A program made the translations under genes and the position numbers. The notes under the pieces were generated by a model. It saw only the letters and a list, made by a program, of their open reading frames with translations. It was not told the origin of the DNA and searched no databases. This document shows, piece by piece, positions 48,330 through 59,095 of a DNA stretch of 64,000 nucleotides (position 1 is its first letter; each line of letters begins with the position of its first letter). The stretch spans positions 915,220,840 through 915,284,839 of the forward strand of contig NC_081409.1 in assembly GCF_030272615.1 (NCBI RefSeq), given 5' to 3'. This stretch comes from Cryptomeria japonica. Lineage: Eukaryota; Streptophyta; Pinopsida; Cupressales; Cupressaceae.

Positions 48330-49190
48330 GCCCTATTCCAAAGCTCCCATTTTGGCACAGGCAGGGAGGATGCTGGCAAATGTTGTGGAATTTGGTTTTA
48401 CACTGGCCAATTCCATTTGCTTGCAAATATCCTCATTTTACAGGCCGGGGAATAAGGACACTCATTGCCAATGAAAGAACAGTATCGCTAAGACAGAAAT
48501 GGCAAAAGATTTAAAACACTTATCATAGTTCAATTTGGAAGTTGAAAAATTACTGACCTAGAATTTAAGCTCTCAAGCAAATTCAGAGAGTTTATGAGCT
48601 CCCACTTTCGTGCAGAAACAGATGGGTAATATCCGGCCAGGCTTTGCCATCACTCTGCGCTATACTGAAACCCTAAGCCATATTTTACTGGCACACTGTT
48701 CGCATTATACTTGGTGTCCAGAATACAAGTGCGTGTGGGTTATTGAGATTCTTCATTTCGTCGGGATGCCCAGAAGCTCATGTATATAGCGCTCAACGGG
48801 CGATTCTTCTCTTCACGCACCAGCTCTGCATTCCTTCGAAACGGCGAGGAGACGGGAACGGAACGAAACTTTCTATGGAAACGACAAAAAAAAAGGAAAC
48901 GGAATCTTTCGAAACGGTTGAGAACGACAACTGAACGGGAAAGATTGGGTTAAGTGGGACCCACGGGCCCGGCCATTTCTAATCAGTCAACGCTTAGAGT
49001 GTGCCGGTTAAGCCCGGGAGATCCCGCATAAACATATTCCATCACAAATCTTGCTGTTTTCATTGGTGTGATAATTTAGAAGATTTTCAATGTTTTTAAT
49101 GAAAAGGAATTCTCTTTGGATGTGTTTTAATTTAATAATATTTAAGAATTATATTTCCAGATATGTAGTAATGGGAAGGATTAATTTATG
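48330..49190. repeat. Dispersed repeat copy C with a GC-richer island
   Basis: The left part resembles 42190-42290, and the right part (49025-49185) resembles 32370-32550. Between them, 48600-49020 is the least AT-rich non-LTR stretch of this spacer. It holds several GAAACG(G/A) motifs (48838-48940) and a short frame at 48743-48934 with no known motif. It could be a promoter or first exon fragment of a lost gene. This is speculation. Confidence 0.45.
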
Positions 49191-49194
49191 ACAT

Positions 49195-49850
49195 CTAGAT
49201 GATAGTTAAGTCTTTAATATTTTCATATTTTTTTATGTGAAAATTTTAAATAATATTTCTTAAAAGATGATATTCAATAGTTTTAGAGAATATTAAGCTA
49301 ATAAAATAGCACGAGCGGATCTAATTATGATGTTATACTTTCAAGTTGAGTAAAAGCCTTTGACATCATTTGATATTGAATATGGATTGATCATTACTAA
49401 CATCTTTTATACCAATTTAGTACAATCCTAAAAAGAAAACCTTAATATTTAAAACTAGATTTCATTATAATTACACCAAAATTTTAAAATATATTTATCA
49501 TTAAAATAATAAATAATATTGACTAGATGATAGTTAAGTCTTTAATATTTTCATATTTTTTTATGTGAAAATTTTAAATAATATTTCTTAAAAGATGATA
49601 TTCAATAGTTTTAGAGAATATTAAGCTAATAAAATAGCACGAGCGGATCTAATTATGATGTTATACTTTCAAGTTGAGTAAAAGCCTTTGACATCATTTG
49701 ATATTGAATATGGATTGACCATTACTAACATCTTTTATACCAATTTAGTACAATCCTAAAAAGAAAACCTTAATATTTAAAACTAGATTTCATTATAATT
49801 ACACCAAAATTTTAAAATATATTTATCATTAAAATAATAAATAATATTGA
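49195..49850. repeat. 328-bp tandem duplication, near-identical
   Basis: CTAGATGATAGTTAAGTC starts at 49195 and again at 49523. By eye only one base differs (GATCATT versus GACCATT). A very recent duplication of non-coding DNA. Confidence 0.95.
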
Positions 49851-50338
49851 CACAAATCTACAAGTTTTGATGAGGATTCATGAAACTCTGAGTGCTTCTA
49901 GAAAACCTTTTGATATACATTTTAAATAGATGAGAATATATAGCTCTATAGTAGATTTATACTAAATAACTAATAGTTAAGATACAATTTAAAGGTGAAT
50001 GCCAGTCAGTGACAATGCTAAGGATCACTAATCTTATGAGATAGCACTCTAGGGAGAAGTCTCATCATTAATTGTAAAGAAATGGTAGGATCACTATTAT
50101 GCACCAAGCATCATGCTCAAGAAAATTATAGGCAACTTAGAGGATAATGAGGGTTTGAACAAAGATATGTTTGGTCCTACTCATCTATATTTTATGCAAC
50201 TAATTATTTGGTAATGCTTTGGTTTTTCTTATAAGTACCAATATGTTGGTTTGGGAATGTGGGTTTGTTATAGGATATAGTGTTAAAGAGTTGTTTATAA
50301 TTAGAGCTAGAGTGCTCAAGCATATAATGTTTATGGTA
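49851..50338. other. Spacer left of the 4.3-kb element
   Basis: No gene. It is the continuation of host sequence that resumes at 54643. Confidence 0.5.
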
Positions 50339-50343
50339 TTTAA
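50339..50343. repeat. Left target-site duplication TTTAA
   Basis: Matches 54638-54642. Confidence 0.9.
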
Positions 50344-51357
50344 TGATCCGGGAGGATCTAGAAGACTTGACCTCCCCCTCTCTACTTTTTCTCTGCATCA
50401 CTAAGAGCAAGCGGATTCCTTGGACATGATAGGGGCTAAGTTTCTATTGAAAGTAATGAAGCCTATATTAAGGAGGTGGCAGTTCAAACCACCAACCCCC
50501 CGCTTATTGTTCATGCCTCACAGCTGGTGCTTCCGCATAGCCTTAAAACAAATTTTGTTTGGAAACAAAGGCAGTCCGTGGAGGTAGGGCTCGAGCCCCT
50601 TCATTTACACAAGATCAAAACAATAATTAAACCATACAAACCCGAAATTAAGGAGAGCCCATGTTATAATATTTTAAGCCATTATTAAAAGATTATAAGG
50701 CTCGAATTAGGGTGTATGGAATATTTGTAAAATATTATTGTTTTAACCCCATTTTAGCATATGAAATTGTATATAACTGGGAGTGTTTGTCTTGTAAAGG
50801 CAATCAATTTTTTTCATTGTGAGAAGAATTTAGAATTTCTCTTGAAAAGAAATTGGAGAACAAGAGTCTTCCTGATTTTTGTAAGCACAAAAACATTTGT
50901 TAAATTGTAATACTCTCCAGTGCAATTGGGTTAAGAGGCAATTGAAGCCTAGCCCATGAAGAAGAGTATGCGAGTGTCTTTAGGTGCGTGTGGAGATTGT
51001 GAGAGATGTTGCAAGTTTGAAGCTTGGATGATGTAATAAGGTGGTTTATGCTTGGCGTCATCAATAAAGCAGTCCTACATTGAGAAGCGCACCCAGAGAC
51101 GTAGCTCATATTGAGTGAACTCTGTTATCAAGCTTGTGATCTCTCTTCTATCTACTAATTCTCTTTTATTCGATTGATTTTCAATTTCTTCTTTATGTTA
51201 TTGTTTAACATTATTAAGTTGTGCAAAGGATTAATTGAGCTTAGCTTTTGTAATTTCAACGGTTAAAAAACATAACCACGTAATTCTATTTGCGATTGGG
51301 AAAAATCTGTAATTCAAATTAAGCACAATTTTATTTGTAAGCCTTAATTTCAGACCA
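50344..51357 (+). repeat. 5' LTR of the 4.3-kb element
   Basis: 1014 bp, TGATCCGGGAGG to TTTCAGACCA. A TATATAA-like box is near 50771. Confidence 0.92.
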
Positions 51358-51359
51358 AG

Positions 51360-51370
51360 TGGTATCAAAG
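51360..51370 (+). promoter_or_regulatory. Primer-binding site (iMet type)
   Basis: TGGTATCAAAG, two bases after the LTR. One base differs from the common TGGTATCAGAG complementary to initiator Met tRNA. Confidence 0.8.
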
Positions 51371-51493
51371 AAGTTTAATAGAAAAAATTGCAAGTGGTGG
51401 ATGTTAACCAGGTTGAAATTAAAGAAAGGAGAAGGTGCACTTGAAGAATTTAATCCAAAGATCGGATCGAGGCAAGTTACTCGAAGATCAACC

Positions 51494-53581
51494 ATGGCAC
51501 AATCGGAAGAAAGAAAACATGTTAATCCTGAACTCTTTGAGAACAAAGAAAAATTCCATAAAGAATTCCTAGACATGAAGATGATGGTGAAAGAGTTGTA
51601 CAAGGATAGGCAGAAGAAAAAGGAAAGAAAAGACAAAAAGAGGAAGGAAGGTGAATCCCCTTCGAAAGATGTCAAAGACAAAGGAGTAGGAGGTGGTAGT
51701 GACCCTCCTGAACCTCCATCCCCGTCTTCTTCATCTTCTTCTTCTTCATCTTCTTCATCTTCTTCATCTTCTTCTTCTACTTCTTCCCCCAAGAAAAAAC
51801 AACCTGTACAGTCCGAGTCTAATTCACCTTTGTTAAAGCTTGATGTTAAATTTGAATTGCCAACCTATAATGGAGAAGTGGATGCAGAAAAACATGATAA
51901 TTGGATAAAACAAGTTGAAGTTTATTGCAGGATTCAGAAGTTTACTGATGATGCTTCAAAGATCCAGTTAGCCACTCTTCGCCTGGGAGGCACAACCTTA
52001 ATCTGGTGGGAGAGCAGAACTCAGGAAGATCTTAGCCGATATGGTAAAATAATTTCTTCTTGGTTTGAGTTTACAACTACACTTAAGAAACAATTTCATC
52101 CTTTAGGTCCAATGCAAAAAGTAGTAATGAATTGGCAATCATTAAGGCAAGAGAAAGGACAAAGTGTGCAAGAATATACACAAGAGTTTAGAAAAAGAGC
52201 TTTAATTTTGGGTGTTCCTTTATACACGCAAGAAACTTTGTTAAAGTATATAGGCGGATTGCATGAGAATTTGAGACATACAATACTTATGTTTAATCCA
52301 ACTAACCTTGATGAAGTTAGTGTGCAAGCCATTCATCTTGAAACAGGCTCAAGGAATAGCCATGATAGTCTTTTCATGGAATCTAGTTTACACAAAGGGA
52401 GCAAGAAAGGGAAGGAGAAAATGCATCGAACAATTTCCGTGAAGAACAAGGAGGAGAAACCTTATTGCTCACACTACAAAAGGGAAGGGCATGAAGATGC
52501 AAAATGTTGGAAATTGCATCCTGATCAGAAACCCAAGTGGTTCAAGAATCAAAAGGGTAAGCAAAAGACCACAGCTATCGTGCAAGACCTTGGTTTAGAA
52601 TCTGGTGATGAATCCAAGATAACAGTTGTGGGTATAAAAGGTATTTTTCCTGTTGCTAATTCTAGTTCCCATACTTCCTCTATGAAGTGTAATGAGGTCT
52701 CCATTGAAAGTAAAAGGAATGAATTGTTTCATATAAGGGCTATTGCAAAAAAAAGTAAAATTGATACACTCATAGATAGTGGATCACAAGTGAACTTAAT
52801 CTCTGAACAAGTTGTTAAGAAATTGGGATTAAAAACAACACCTCATCCTAAACCATATCCATTGGGTTGGGTGCATGATAATGCTCGGTTACATGTATCA
52901 AAACAATGTAAACTCCGATTTGCAATCACATCCAAGTTTGTAGATGAGGTAGAGTTAGATGTAATTCTGCTTGACATCTATGGGATGGTTCTAGGCAGTC
53001 CTTATTTGTATGACAGGAAGGCCATTTTCTATAGGGAACATAACAAGTACCATTTGTTTAAAGATGGAATTGAATTCATAGTGAAATCTCATCGCATGAG
53101 GAATGATAGATCTATTGTAAACATAGGAAATTTGAAGATGACTATAAATTCAAGCAATACATTAACCCTCAAGTCTATAACAGCTAGTGATATTAAGCAT
53201 GAAGATTCTAATCATGATAAAATGTCACAGATAGCACAGTGTGAGGAGCAGTTGCAAGTATATCTAAGCCTTCAGCCAAAGGTGGTAAAAGAGGGTTTGA
53301 ATGATTCATTTTCTAATGATGTTCCTATTCAGGAGATCCAACACGTTGATACTTTTTCTTCTGCATCATTTTATTCAGTCTTGTTTGCTATTCTGCTAGT
53401 TAGTTCTATGTGGATGGTGGATGCGACAATGAATATTGGTGAAATTATAGTTGATTGTATCAGCAAAGTTATCTCATTTTTCATCTTATTTGTGATGAGT
53501 CAGATGTTCAGAATTCCAATAGGGTGGACAAATGATACTGGGCAAGTGAGGCAACAATGCCTTCACTTAAATTCTATGTAA
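51494..53581 (+). CDS. Gag-protease polyprotein of the TR-GAG element
   Basis: The chosen ATG at 51494 lies in a good context (ACCATGG). The frame is open further up, to 51359, with another ATG at 51401. Of 695 residues, a Lys/Glu-rich N-terminal part and a long serine run (coded by TCTTC repeats at 51725-51785) come first. A retrotransposon gag core follows (LPTYNGEVDAEKHDNWI, TLIWWES, LKKQFHPLG, KYIGGLHENLR). The zinc knuckle reads CSHYKREGHEDAKC, with Tyr where the second Cys is expected. An aspartic protease site TLIDSGSQVNLIS is near residue 425. The C-terminal 100 residues hold two hydrophobic segments (SVLFAILLVSSMWMV and VISFFILFVMSQMF), not usual for a gag-protease protein. It would form particles and process itself. 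There is no polymerase. Confidence 0.88.
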   Translation: MAQSEERKHVNPELFENKEKFHKEFLDMKMMVKELYKDRQKKKERKDKKRKEGESPSKDVKDKGVGGGSDPPEPPSPSSSSSSSSSSSSSSSSSSTSSPKKKQPVQSESNSPLLKLDVKFELPTYNGEVDAEKHDNWIKQVEVYCRIQKFTDDASKIQLATLRLGGTTLIWWESRTQEDLSRYGKIISSWFEFTTTLKKQFHPLGPMQKVVMNWQSLRQEKGQSVQEYTQEFRKRALILGVPLYTQETLLKYIGGLHENLRHTILMFNPTNLDEVSVQAIHLETGSRNSHDSLFMESSLHKGSKKGKEKMHRTISVKNKEEKPYCSHYKREGHEDAKCWKLHPDQKPKWFKNQKGKQKTTAIVQDLGLESGDESKITVVGIKGIFPVANSSSHTSSMKCNEVSIESKRNELFHIRAIAKKSKIDTLIDSGSQVNLISEQVVKKLGLKTTPHPKPYPLGWVHDNARLHVSKQCKLRFAITSKFVDEVELDVILLDIYGMVLGSPYLYDRKAIFYREHNKYHLFKDGIEFIVKSHRMRNDRSIVNIGNLKMTINSSNTLTLKSITASDIKHEDSNHDKMSQIAQCEEQLQVYLSLQPKVVKEGLNDSFSNDVPIQEIQHVDTFSSASFYSVLFAILLVSSMWMVDATMNIGEIIVDCISKVISFFILFVMSQMFRIPIGWTNDTGQVRQQCLHLNSM

Positions 53582-53612
53582 AAGTAGACCTTTTGGTGGT
53601 CCAAAAGCTTCT

Positions 53613-53625
53613 CAATTGGGAGGAA
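53613..53625 (+). promoter_or_regulatory. Polypurine tract of the 4.3-kb element
   Basis: CAATTGGGAGGAA ends directly at the right LTR. Confidence 0.75.
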
Positions 53626-54637
53626 TGATCCAGGAGGATCTAGAAGACTTGACCTCCCCCTCTCTACTTTTTCTCTGCATCACTAAGAGCAAGCGGATTC
53701 CTTGGACATGATAGGGGCTAAGTTTCTATTGAAAGTAATGAAGCCTATATTAAGGAGGTGGCAGTTCAAACCACCAACCCCCCGCTTACTATTCATGCCT
53801 CATAGCTGGTGCTTCCGCATAGCCTTAAAACAAATTTTGTTTGGAAACAAAGGCAGTCCGTGGAGGTAAGGCCCAAGCCCCTTCATTTACACAAGATCAA
53901 AACAATAATTAAACCATACAAACCCGAAATTAAGGAGAGCCCATGTTATAATATTTTAAGCCATTATTAAAAGATTATAAGGCTCGAATTAGGGTGTATG
54001 GAATATTTGTAAAATATTATTGTTTTAACCCCATTTTAGCATATGAAATTGTATATAATTGGGAGTGTTTGTCTTGTAAAGGCAATCAATTTTTTTCATT
54101 GTGAGAAGAATTTAGAATTTCTTGAAAAGAAATTGGAGAACAAGAGTCTTCCTGATTTTTGTAAGCACAAAAACATTTGTTAAATTGTAATACTCTCCAG
54201 TGCAATTGGGTTAAGAGGCAATTGAAGCCTAGCCCGTGAAGAAGAGTATGCGAGTGTCTTTAGGTGCGTGTGGAGACTGTGAGAGATGTTGCAAGTTTGA
54301 AGCTTGGATGATGTAATAAGGTGGTTTATGCTTGGCGTCATCAATAAAGCGGTCCTACATTGAGAAGTGGACCCAGAGACGTAGCTCATATTGAGTGAAC
54401 TCCGTTATCAAGCTCGTGATCTCTCTTCTATCTACTAATTCTCTTTTATTCGATTGATTTTCAATTTCTTCTTTATGTTATTGTTTAAAATTATTAAGTT
54501 GTGCAAAGGATTAATTGAGCTTAGCTTTTGTTATTTCAATGGTTAAAAAACATAACCACGTAATTCTGTTTGCGATTGGGAAAAATCTGTAATTCAAATT
54601 AAGCACAATTTTATTTGTAAGCCTTAATTTGAGATCA
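53626..54637 (+). repeat. 3' LTR of the 4.3-kb element
   Basis: 1012 bp, TGATCCAGGAGG to TTTGAGATCA, two bases shorter than the left copy (CT lost near 54121). Confidence 0.92.
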
Positions 54638-54642
54638 TTTAA
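54638..54642. repeat. Right target-site duplication TTTAA
   Basis: Matches 50339-50343. Confidence 0.9.
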
Positions 54643-55138
54643 TGACCTACAAATAATTTAGAAAAAAATCATTTTAAAATTTCATTAGTAATACATGAAT
54701 ATCATAGACCATAGACTTGACAAATTATGGTTGCTCTAAATGTTATGAAAATGTAAGTCAAAGTGAGGAGATAGTCTAATACAAGATCCCAACTCGCAAT
54801 CAACACAATCACAAAATGAAGCTCAAGTTCTATGCATTTAAATCAAATGATAAGCAATAATACAAATACATAGATCTCAAGAGGCTCCATTATTACTCAA
54901 GATTTACTTGAATTCTTGATGTAAATTCTCATTCAAATTTTGAAGCATAACTTTGATTTCAACATGTTAGTATTAAGGCTTGATGCTTGATAATGATAGT
55001 GCCAGCTCTTAATAATGATAATGCTCATGAAAGTGAAAGTTAATCTCAATACAATTTCTTTCTTGGTGAATGATATTTCTCTCCTCTTGTGGAAGTAGCT
55101 TGTCGTGATCCTGGGTTTCGAGGTTGCAAACTCCAACA
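54643..55138 (+). repeat. Probable 3' end of a Copia 5' LTR
   Basis: The end CAAACTCCAACA is directly followed by an iMet primer site, so it reads as an LTR end. The left limit is unknown. The 4.3-kb element may have inserted within this LTR or near it. Confidence 0.45.
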
Positions 55139-55150
55139 TGGTATTAGAGC
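55139..55150 (+). promoter_or_regulatory. Primer-binding site (iMet type) of a lost Copia element
   Basis: TGGTATTAGAGC, one base from TGGTATCAGAGC. No gag is recognised downstream. Confidence 0.6.
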
Positions 55151-55339
55151 TTCATCTAGGCAAATTACCTTCCCAATCAAAGAATAGAGAATTGAGTAGT
55201 AAATAAGAGATCTATTATTTAAATATCTTCCTACAAACCAGTTTGCAGTCCTGACTGTAGCGACATTTTCCCTCTTTCCATCTATTAGTTGTAGTGACAT
55301 ATACACCTGCAGTGACTAGAAAGACCGATTTATTCCAGT

Positions 55340-55700
55340 CGTGTTGCAATTCTAGTGATACATATCAACCTATCCAGTGATATATCAACCAGTCTGAGAC
55401 TATTGATAGTTATATCCTTCCTACAATACCTTCCTATCCAAGTCGACAACGATATATTCACCAGTGATATTCTCTTACCTAGTTTGTGGCTATGGTACAA
55501 TTTGGATGGCAATCTACACTGAAATTTTCCCGCCAGTGATATTATTGCAATCTTTGGAGCAATCATTTTTGGGGTAGAGCTATATTGACATTGGTGATAG
55601 AGTCCATTTCCTCCAGTGCTATTATTGGAAGCAATATTCTTCTTGCGGTCATACATTTCTATTATGGAGTGACGTAGCTTTTTTCCTCCACTATATATTC
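55340..55700. repeat. Degenerate repeat with CCAGTGATAT about every 79 bp
   Basis: CCAGTGATAT or a close variant occurs near 55374, 55453, 55532 and 55611, with weaker forms at 55350 and 55687. The DNA between is poorly conserved. It lies in what would be the leader of the lost Copia. Confidence 0.5.
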
Positions 55701-56170
55701 AACCAACAAAATTGTTGAGTGGAATGAGATATTTTCTTGTAAGGCTACAAATACTTGGAGGAGTGTTTTGGTGACTAACAATTCATCAAAGCTGGCGACT
55801 TTCAATGTGAAGCATTTTAATATAAAATAGAATGGATAGCAGTGTGATATGATAGAATATGCAAGATGTATGGATATGATAAGACATGATTTAAGATGCA
55901 TGTGTTTTGTTATTTGGTATTCTTTGTATCATCATCAAGTAATGTATAAAGTAAACAACACATAAGAAAATAATGATCAAGATCAAAAGTCAAAGATCAA
56001 GAGAAACGATGAAACATCAACTATGCTAGAGTCCTTACTCTCCACCACAATGTCAAGACTAAGGTTTCATCGAGATTGTTTAGAATAGAAAATTTCAAGA
56101 GAGATATACAAGAGCAAAAGATTATGCCCCATTCCTCACTCTCCACTATGATATTAAGATCAAGGTTTTG
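55701..56170. other. Spacer with a weak 100-bp or so tandem repeat
   Basis: ACTCTCCACCACAATGTCAAGA at about 56037 and CACTCTCCACTATGATATTAAGA at about 56139, each followed by a CAAGGTTT or TAAGGTTT block, are decayed copies. No gene seen. Confidence 0.45.
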
Positions 56171-56179
56171 TCAAGCTTC

Positions 56180-57047
56180 CTCATAATAGAAAACATTAAA
56201 GAAGATGCATCCATTAGTTATGAAACATCAAAAGATCAAAATGATACGTGTAGAAAATGGGAAAAAGGGTCAAATATCAAAGCAAATCTCTCATGCAAAA
56301 CAGATTTGACACTGCCAATGGTGGATGAGGTGCCTCCCATAATGATCAAGTCATCAACATAGAGCACAACTATAAAGTGAGAGTCATCCTATTGCAAAAT
56401 ATAGACATTCAAATCAAAATGACACTCGATGAATCCTACGGAGAGAAGAAAGGAATCCATCTTGGCATACCAATTCCTATGGGCCTGCTTGAGGCCATAG
56501 ATAGACTTAATCTGCAAACTAAAGAAGAATCATGAATGAATCCTTCCGACTAATCCATTCAAATATCCTCTTTTAGATCCCCATGAATGAATGCACTCTT
56601 CACATCCATATGATGTACAACCCATCCATGAGCTATGAAAATAGCAAGTGTCAAGCAAATGGAGTTCATCTTAGCTATGGGTGTAAAGGTCTCAATATAG
56701 TCAACACGAAGAACCTGTGAGAAAACTAGTTTTGCAACAATTAAAGCCTTCTACTTATCCACATTACCATCCACTACAAACTTAGTTCGATAGATCCACT
56801 TACATCAAACCGTCTTTCTCCCCTTGGGGAGAGGGACTAACTCTCAAGTTTTGTTCCTCACCAAGGAACTATACTCTGCCTCCATGGTTGAGTCCCACTT
56901 AGGAACTCTTGATGCTTCTTGAAATGTCAGTGGATTAGAAGCTATAACAATGTAAGCATGTGGAAGCTCCTGATGCTATGACTGAATCCTTCAAGTGTTT
57001 AAATGATCCCCAACAAGAGAACCCATTGACTCAAGAGTATGTCAAGC
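56180..57047 (-). pseudogene. Copia reverse transcriptase, broken
   Basis: The minus strand reads VVHHMDVKSAFIHGDLKEDI near 56.6 kb and LYVDDLIIMG near 56.34 kb, the two catalytic Asp sites of Copia RT (MDVKTAFL and YVDD). Several stops lie between. The polymerase would copy element RNA into DNA. This copy cannot. Confidence 0.82.
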
Positions 57048-58110
57048 CTAACGAGGTCTTGGAGGAGATGACAAACAAGATTCCTCAACTACATGTGGAT
57101 CATGCAGAGGTGTGAGCCTGCGAGTTAGAGTTGAGAGAGAATCATCATCTGAGTCACTATCATCACTATCTACAATGGAGGAAGGAGGAGGAGGATGAGA
57201 GGCCAAGCTAGGAGAGTTTTCCTCAAAGTGAACACTCCTATCAATGAATACCTCATGTGTCTCTAGATCCATAAGTCGATATGCCTTAACACCCTTGGCA
57301 TATCCAACAAATATGCAAGGCCTACTTTGAGGTTCCAATGCCCTTCATTTCTGTGGAGGAATGTGAGCCCATGCTTGACACCAAAGACTCTCAAATATCT
57401 CACAACTGGTCTTCTACCAAACCAAGCCTTAAAAGGAGCGATACCCTTCAAAGCCTTGTGGGGAACCCGATTTTGGATGTGTGTGGCACAAATGATAGCT
57501 TGTGCCCAAAAATATTGACGAAGAGAGCGATCTTGAATCATGCAGCTAGGCATCTCCTTAAGGGTTCTATTCTTCCCTCGAGAGTATACAATTCCTCAAG
57601 TCTAGTGTTCAAATATTCTCTTCCAATGTCTATGCGAAGGATATTGACTATCTTCCTTGATTTATTCTCAACATGAGTCTTGAAGGCTAGAAATTTGTCA
57701 AACACTTTACTCTTGTGAACAAGAAAGTAGACCCAAGTGAAGCAGTCCAGTAGTCATCAATTAAGGTGAGGACATAGCGGGCCTTGTTGAATGAAGGTAC
57801 TAGAAATGGACCTACTACATTGTTGTGAACCAATTGAATAACTTCCAAAGCTCTCTAAGATTTTCTCTTATCAAAATTCTCTATGGGATGCTTGTCCATG
57901 GAACACCCTAAACATACACCATTTGAAAATTTGATTTGAGGTAGACTTGTGACCATGTCCTTAGAGCTTAGTTGTTGAAGATAGCGGTAGTTGAGGTAAC
58001 CAAACGACTAATGCCATAGCTTACTTTTTGAATTTAAATGAGTGAGCAAGGCCATAGAAGGAGATTGAGGTGCAAAGTGGGAGAATGAATAAAGTCATGA
58101 GATGTGATTG
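57048..58110 (-). pseudogene. Copia integrase, broken
   Basis: A GAG-pre-integrase and zinc-finger region (NYRYLQQLSSKDMV, then CLGCSMDKHP near 57.9 kb) is followed by broken core sequence. The end is well kept: LRQYFWAQAIICATHIQNR, APFKAWFGRRP, FVGYAKGVKAYRLMD (57553-57240). An Asp/Ser-rich linker leads to RT. Frames change near 57.3 kb. Confidence 0.82.
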
Positions 58111-58112
58111 GC

Positions 58113-58445
58113 TTATCTCACTGCTACCAAGGTATCATTCTCAAGTTCTTTTACCACAATTGAATCAGGTGTAAACTCAACTTTATTTCCATTTCTATAG
58201 TGGGTGATTTGGTATATAGAGAGAAGGTTGGTGGTCAAGTTAGGAACATAGAGAACATTCTCAAAGGTTCCATCATCTGTGGAAACCGAACCCTTCCCTT
58301 CAACTTCTACTAGTGTCTCATCACCAATGAAAATGTGAGGTACCTTAGATGGCTCCAATGAGGAAAGTTGCTCCCTTGTAGATCCCATGTGATGAGAGGC
58401 ACCCAAGTCAAGTATCCACTGCTGTGAAGAACCTGTTTTAGCCAC
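58113..58445 (-). pseudogene. Copia protease and start of GAG-pre-integrase
   Basis: The active site reads WILDLGASHHM, where family members have D-S-G or D-T-G, so a Ser-to-Leu change has hit the catalytic triplet. It is followed by YVPNLTTNLLSIYQITH, much like the copy in the derivative at 4631. Confidence 0.85.
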
Positions 58446-58642
58446 AAATGCTTGCCCTTTTCCCTTTAACTATGAGGAAGTGGAAGAAGATGATCCCTTC
58501 TTCTTGTAGGTAGATTAAAAATTGATGTTCTTCTTCTTAATAATGTTTGTCAACACATCAATTTTATTTGAGTGGCAATGATGCTCATCATGACCAAATT
58601 TCTTGCAATATGAACAATTTGGCCTCTCCTTCTTAGGTTTAT

Positions 58643-59095
58643 TTATCTTCTTGGAAGAGGATGAAGAATTTCCTTGTTATGGAAAGGATGATTGTGCTCT
58701 ATCTTGTTGTGGCTTTGGCTTAGACTACTTTTGATTCCCTTGATTAGCGGCTGAATTTTTGCAAATGATGGTGGAGTGAATGAGGCACCTAATGTCAACC
58801 ATTGGGTGTGAAAACTAGAAACAAAGGTTGCATACTCTGATAGAAGCTTATCCAACAAACTGTAAACCGATTGAGCATCCTTCTTGTCAATGCCACAATC
58901 CTTAAGATTTTCTCTTATCTCACTTGCTTTAGTGACATAATCTTGGATTGTATCAAAATCCTTGGGATTCAACTTTGTGAGTTCATTGTCAATTGTAGCC
59001 CCTAATCTCATCAACTTGACTGTATAACTTGCCATATATGTCCCAAGCCTCTTTAACTATATTACATTTCTCAATGTGAAAAATGAGGTCATCTG
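58643..59095 (-). pseudogene. Copia gag, C-terminal part
   Basis: DLIFHIEKCNIVKEAWDIYG and then LNPKDFDTIQDYVTKASEI match the UBN2-type gag of plant Copia elements. It directly continues the N-terminal part at 60209, once the solo LTR is removed. The zinc knuckle would lie near 58.58 kb and is only partly readable. Confidence 0.75.
59091..59095. repeat. Target duplication of the solo LTR, left copy (ATCTG)
   Basis: ATCTG versus ATTTG at 60209-60213, one mismatch. Confidence 0.6.

Larger units (their letters stand above)
50344..54637 (+). mobile_element. TR-GAG type LTR element (4.3 kb) with an intact gag-protease ORF
   Basis: LTRs of 1014 and 1012 bp, about 98% identical by eye, and a perfect 5-bp duplication TTTAA. 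The left LTR is followed by a primer site of the initiator-Met type. A polypurine tract precedes the right LTR. The 2.27-kb interior holds one uninterrupted gag-protease frame and nothing else, so RT, RNaseH and integrase must come from another element. This is the layout described for terminal-repeat retrotransposons with a GAG domain. An open frame of about 700 codons in a 4.3-kb element argues for recent activity. Confidence 0.92.

Noticed and set aside
51331-51792. 153-codon minus-strand frame with an acidic start
   Set aside because: Antisense shadow of the serine run in the TR-GAG polyprotein.
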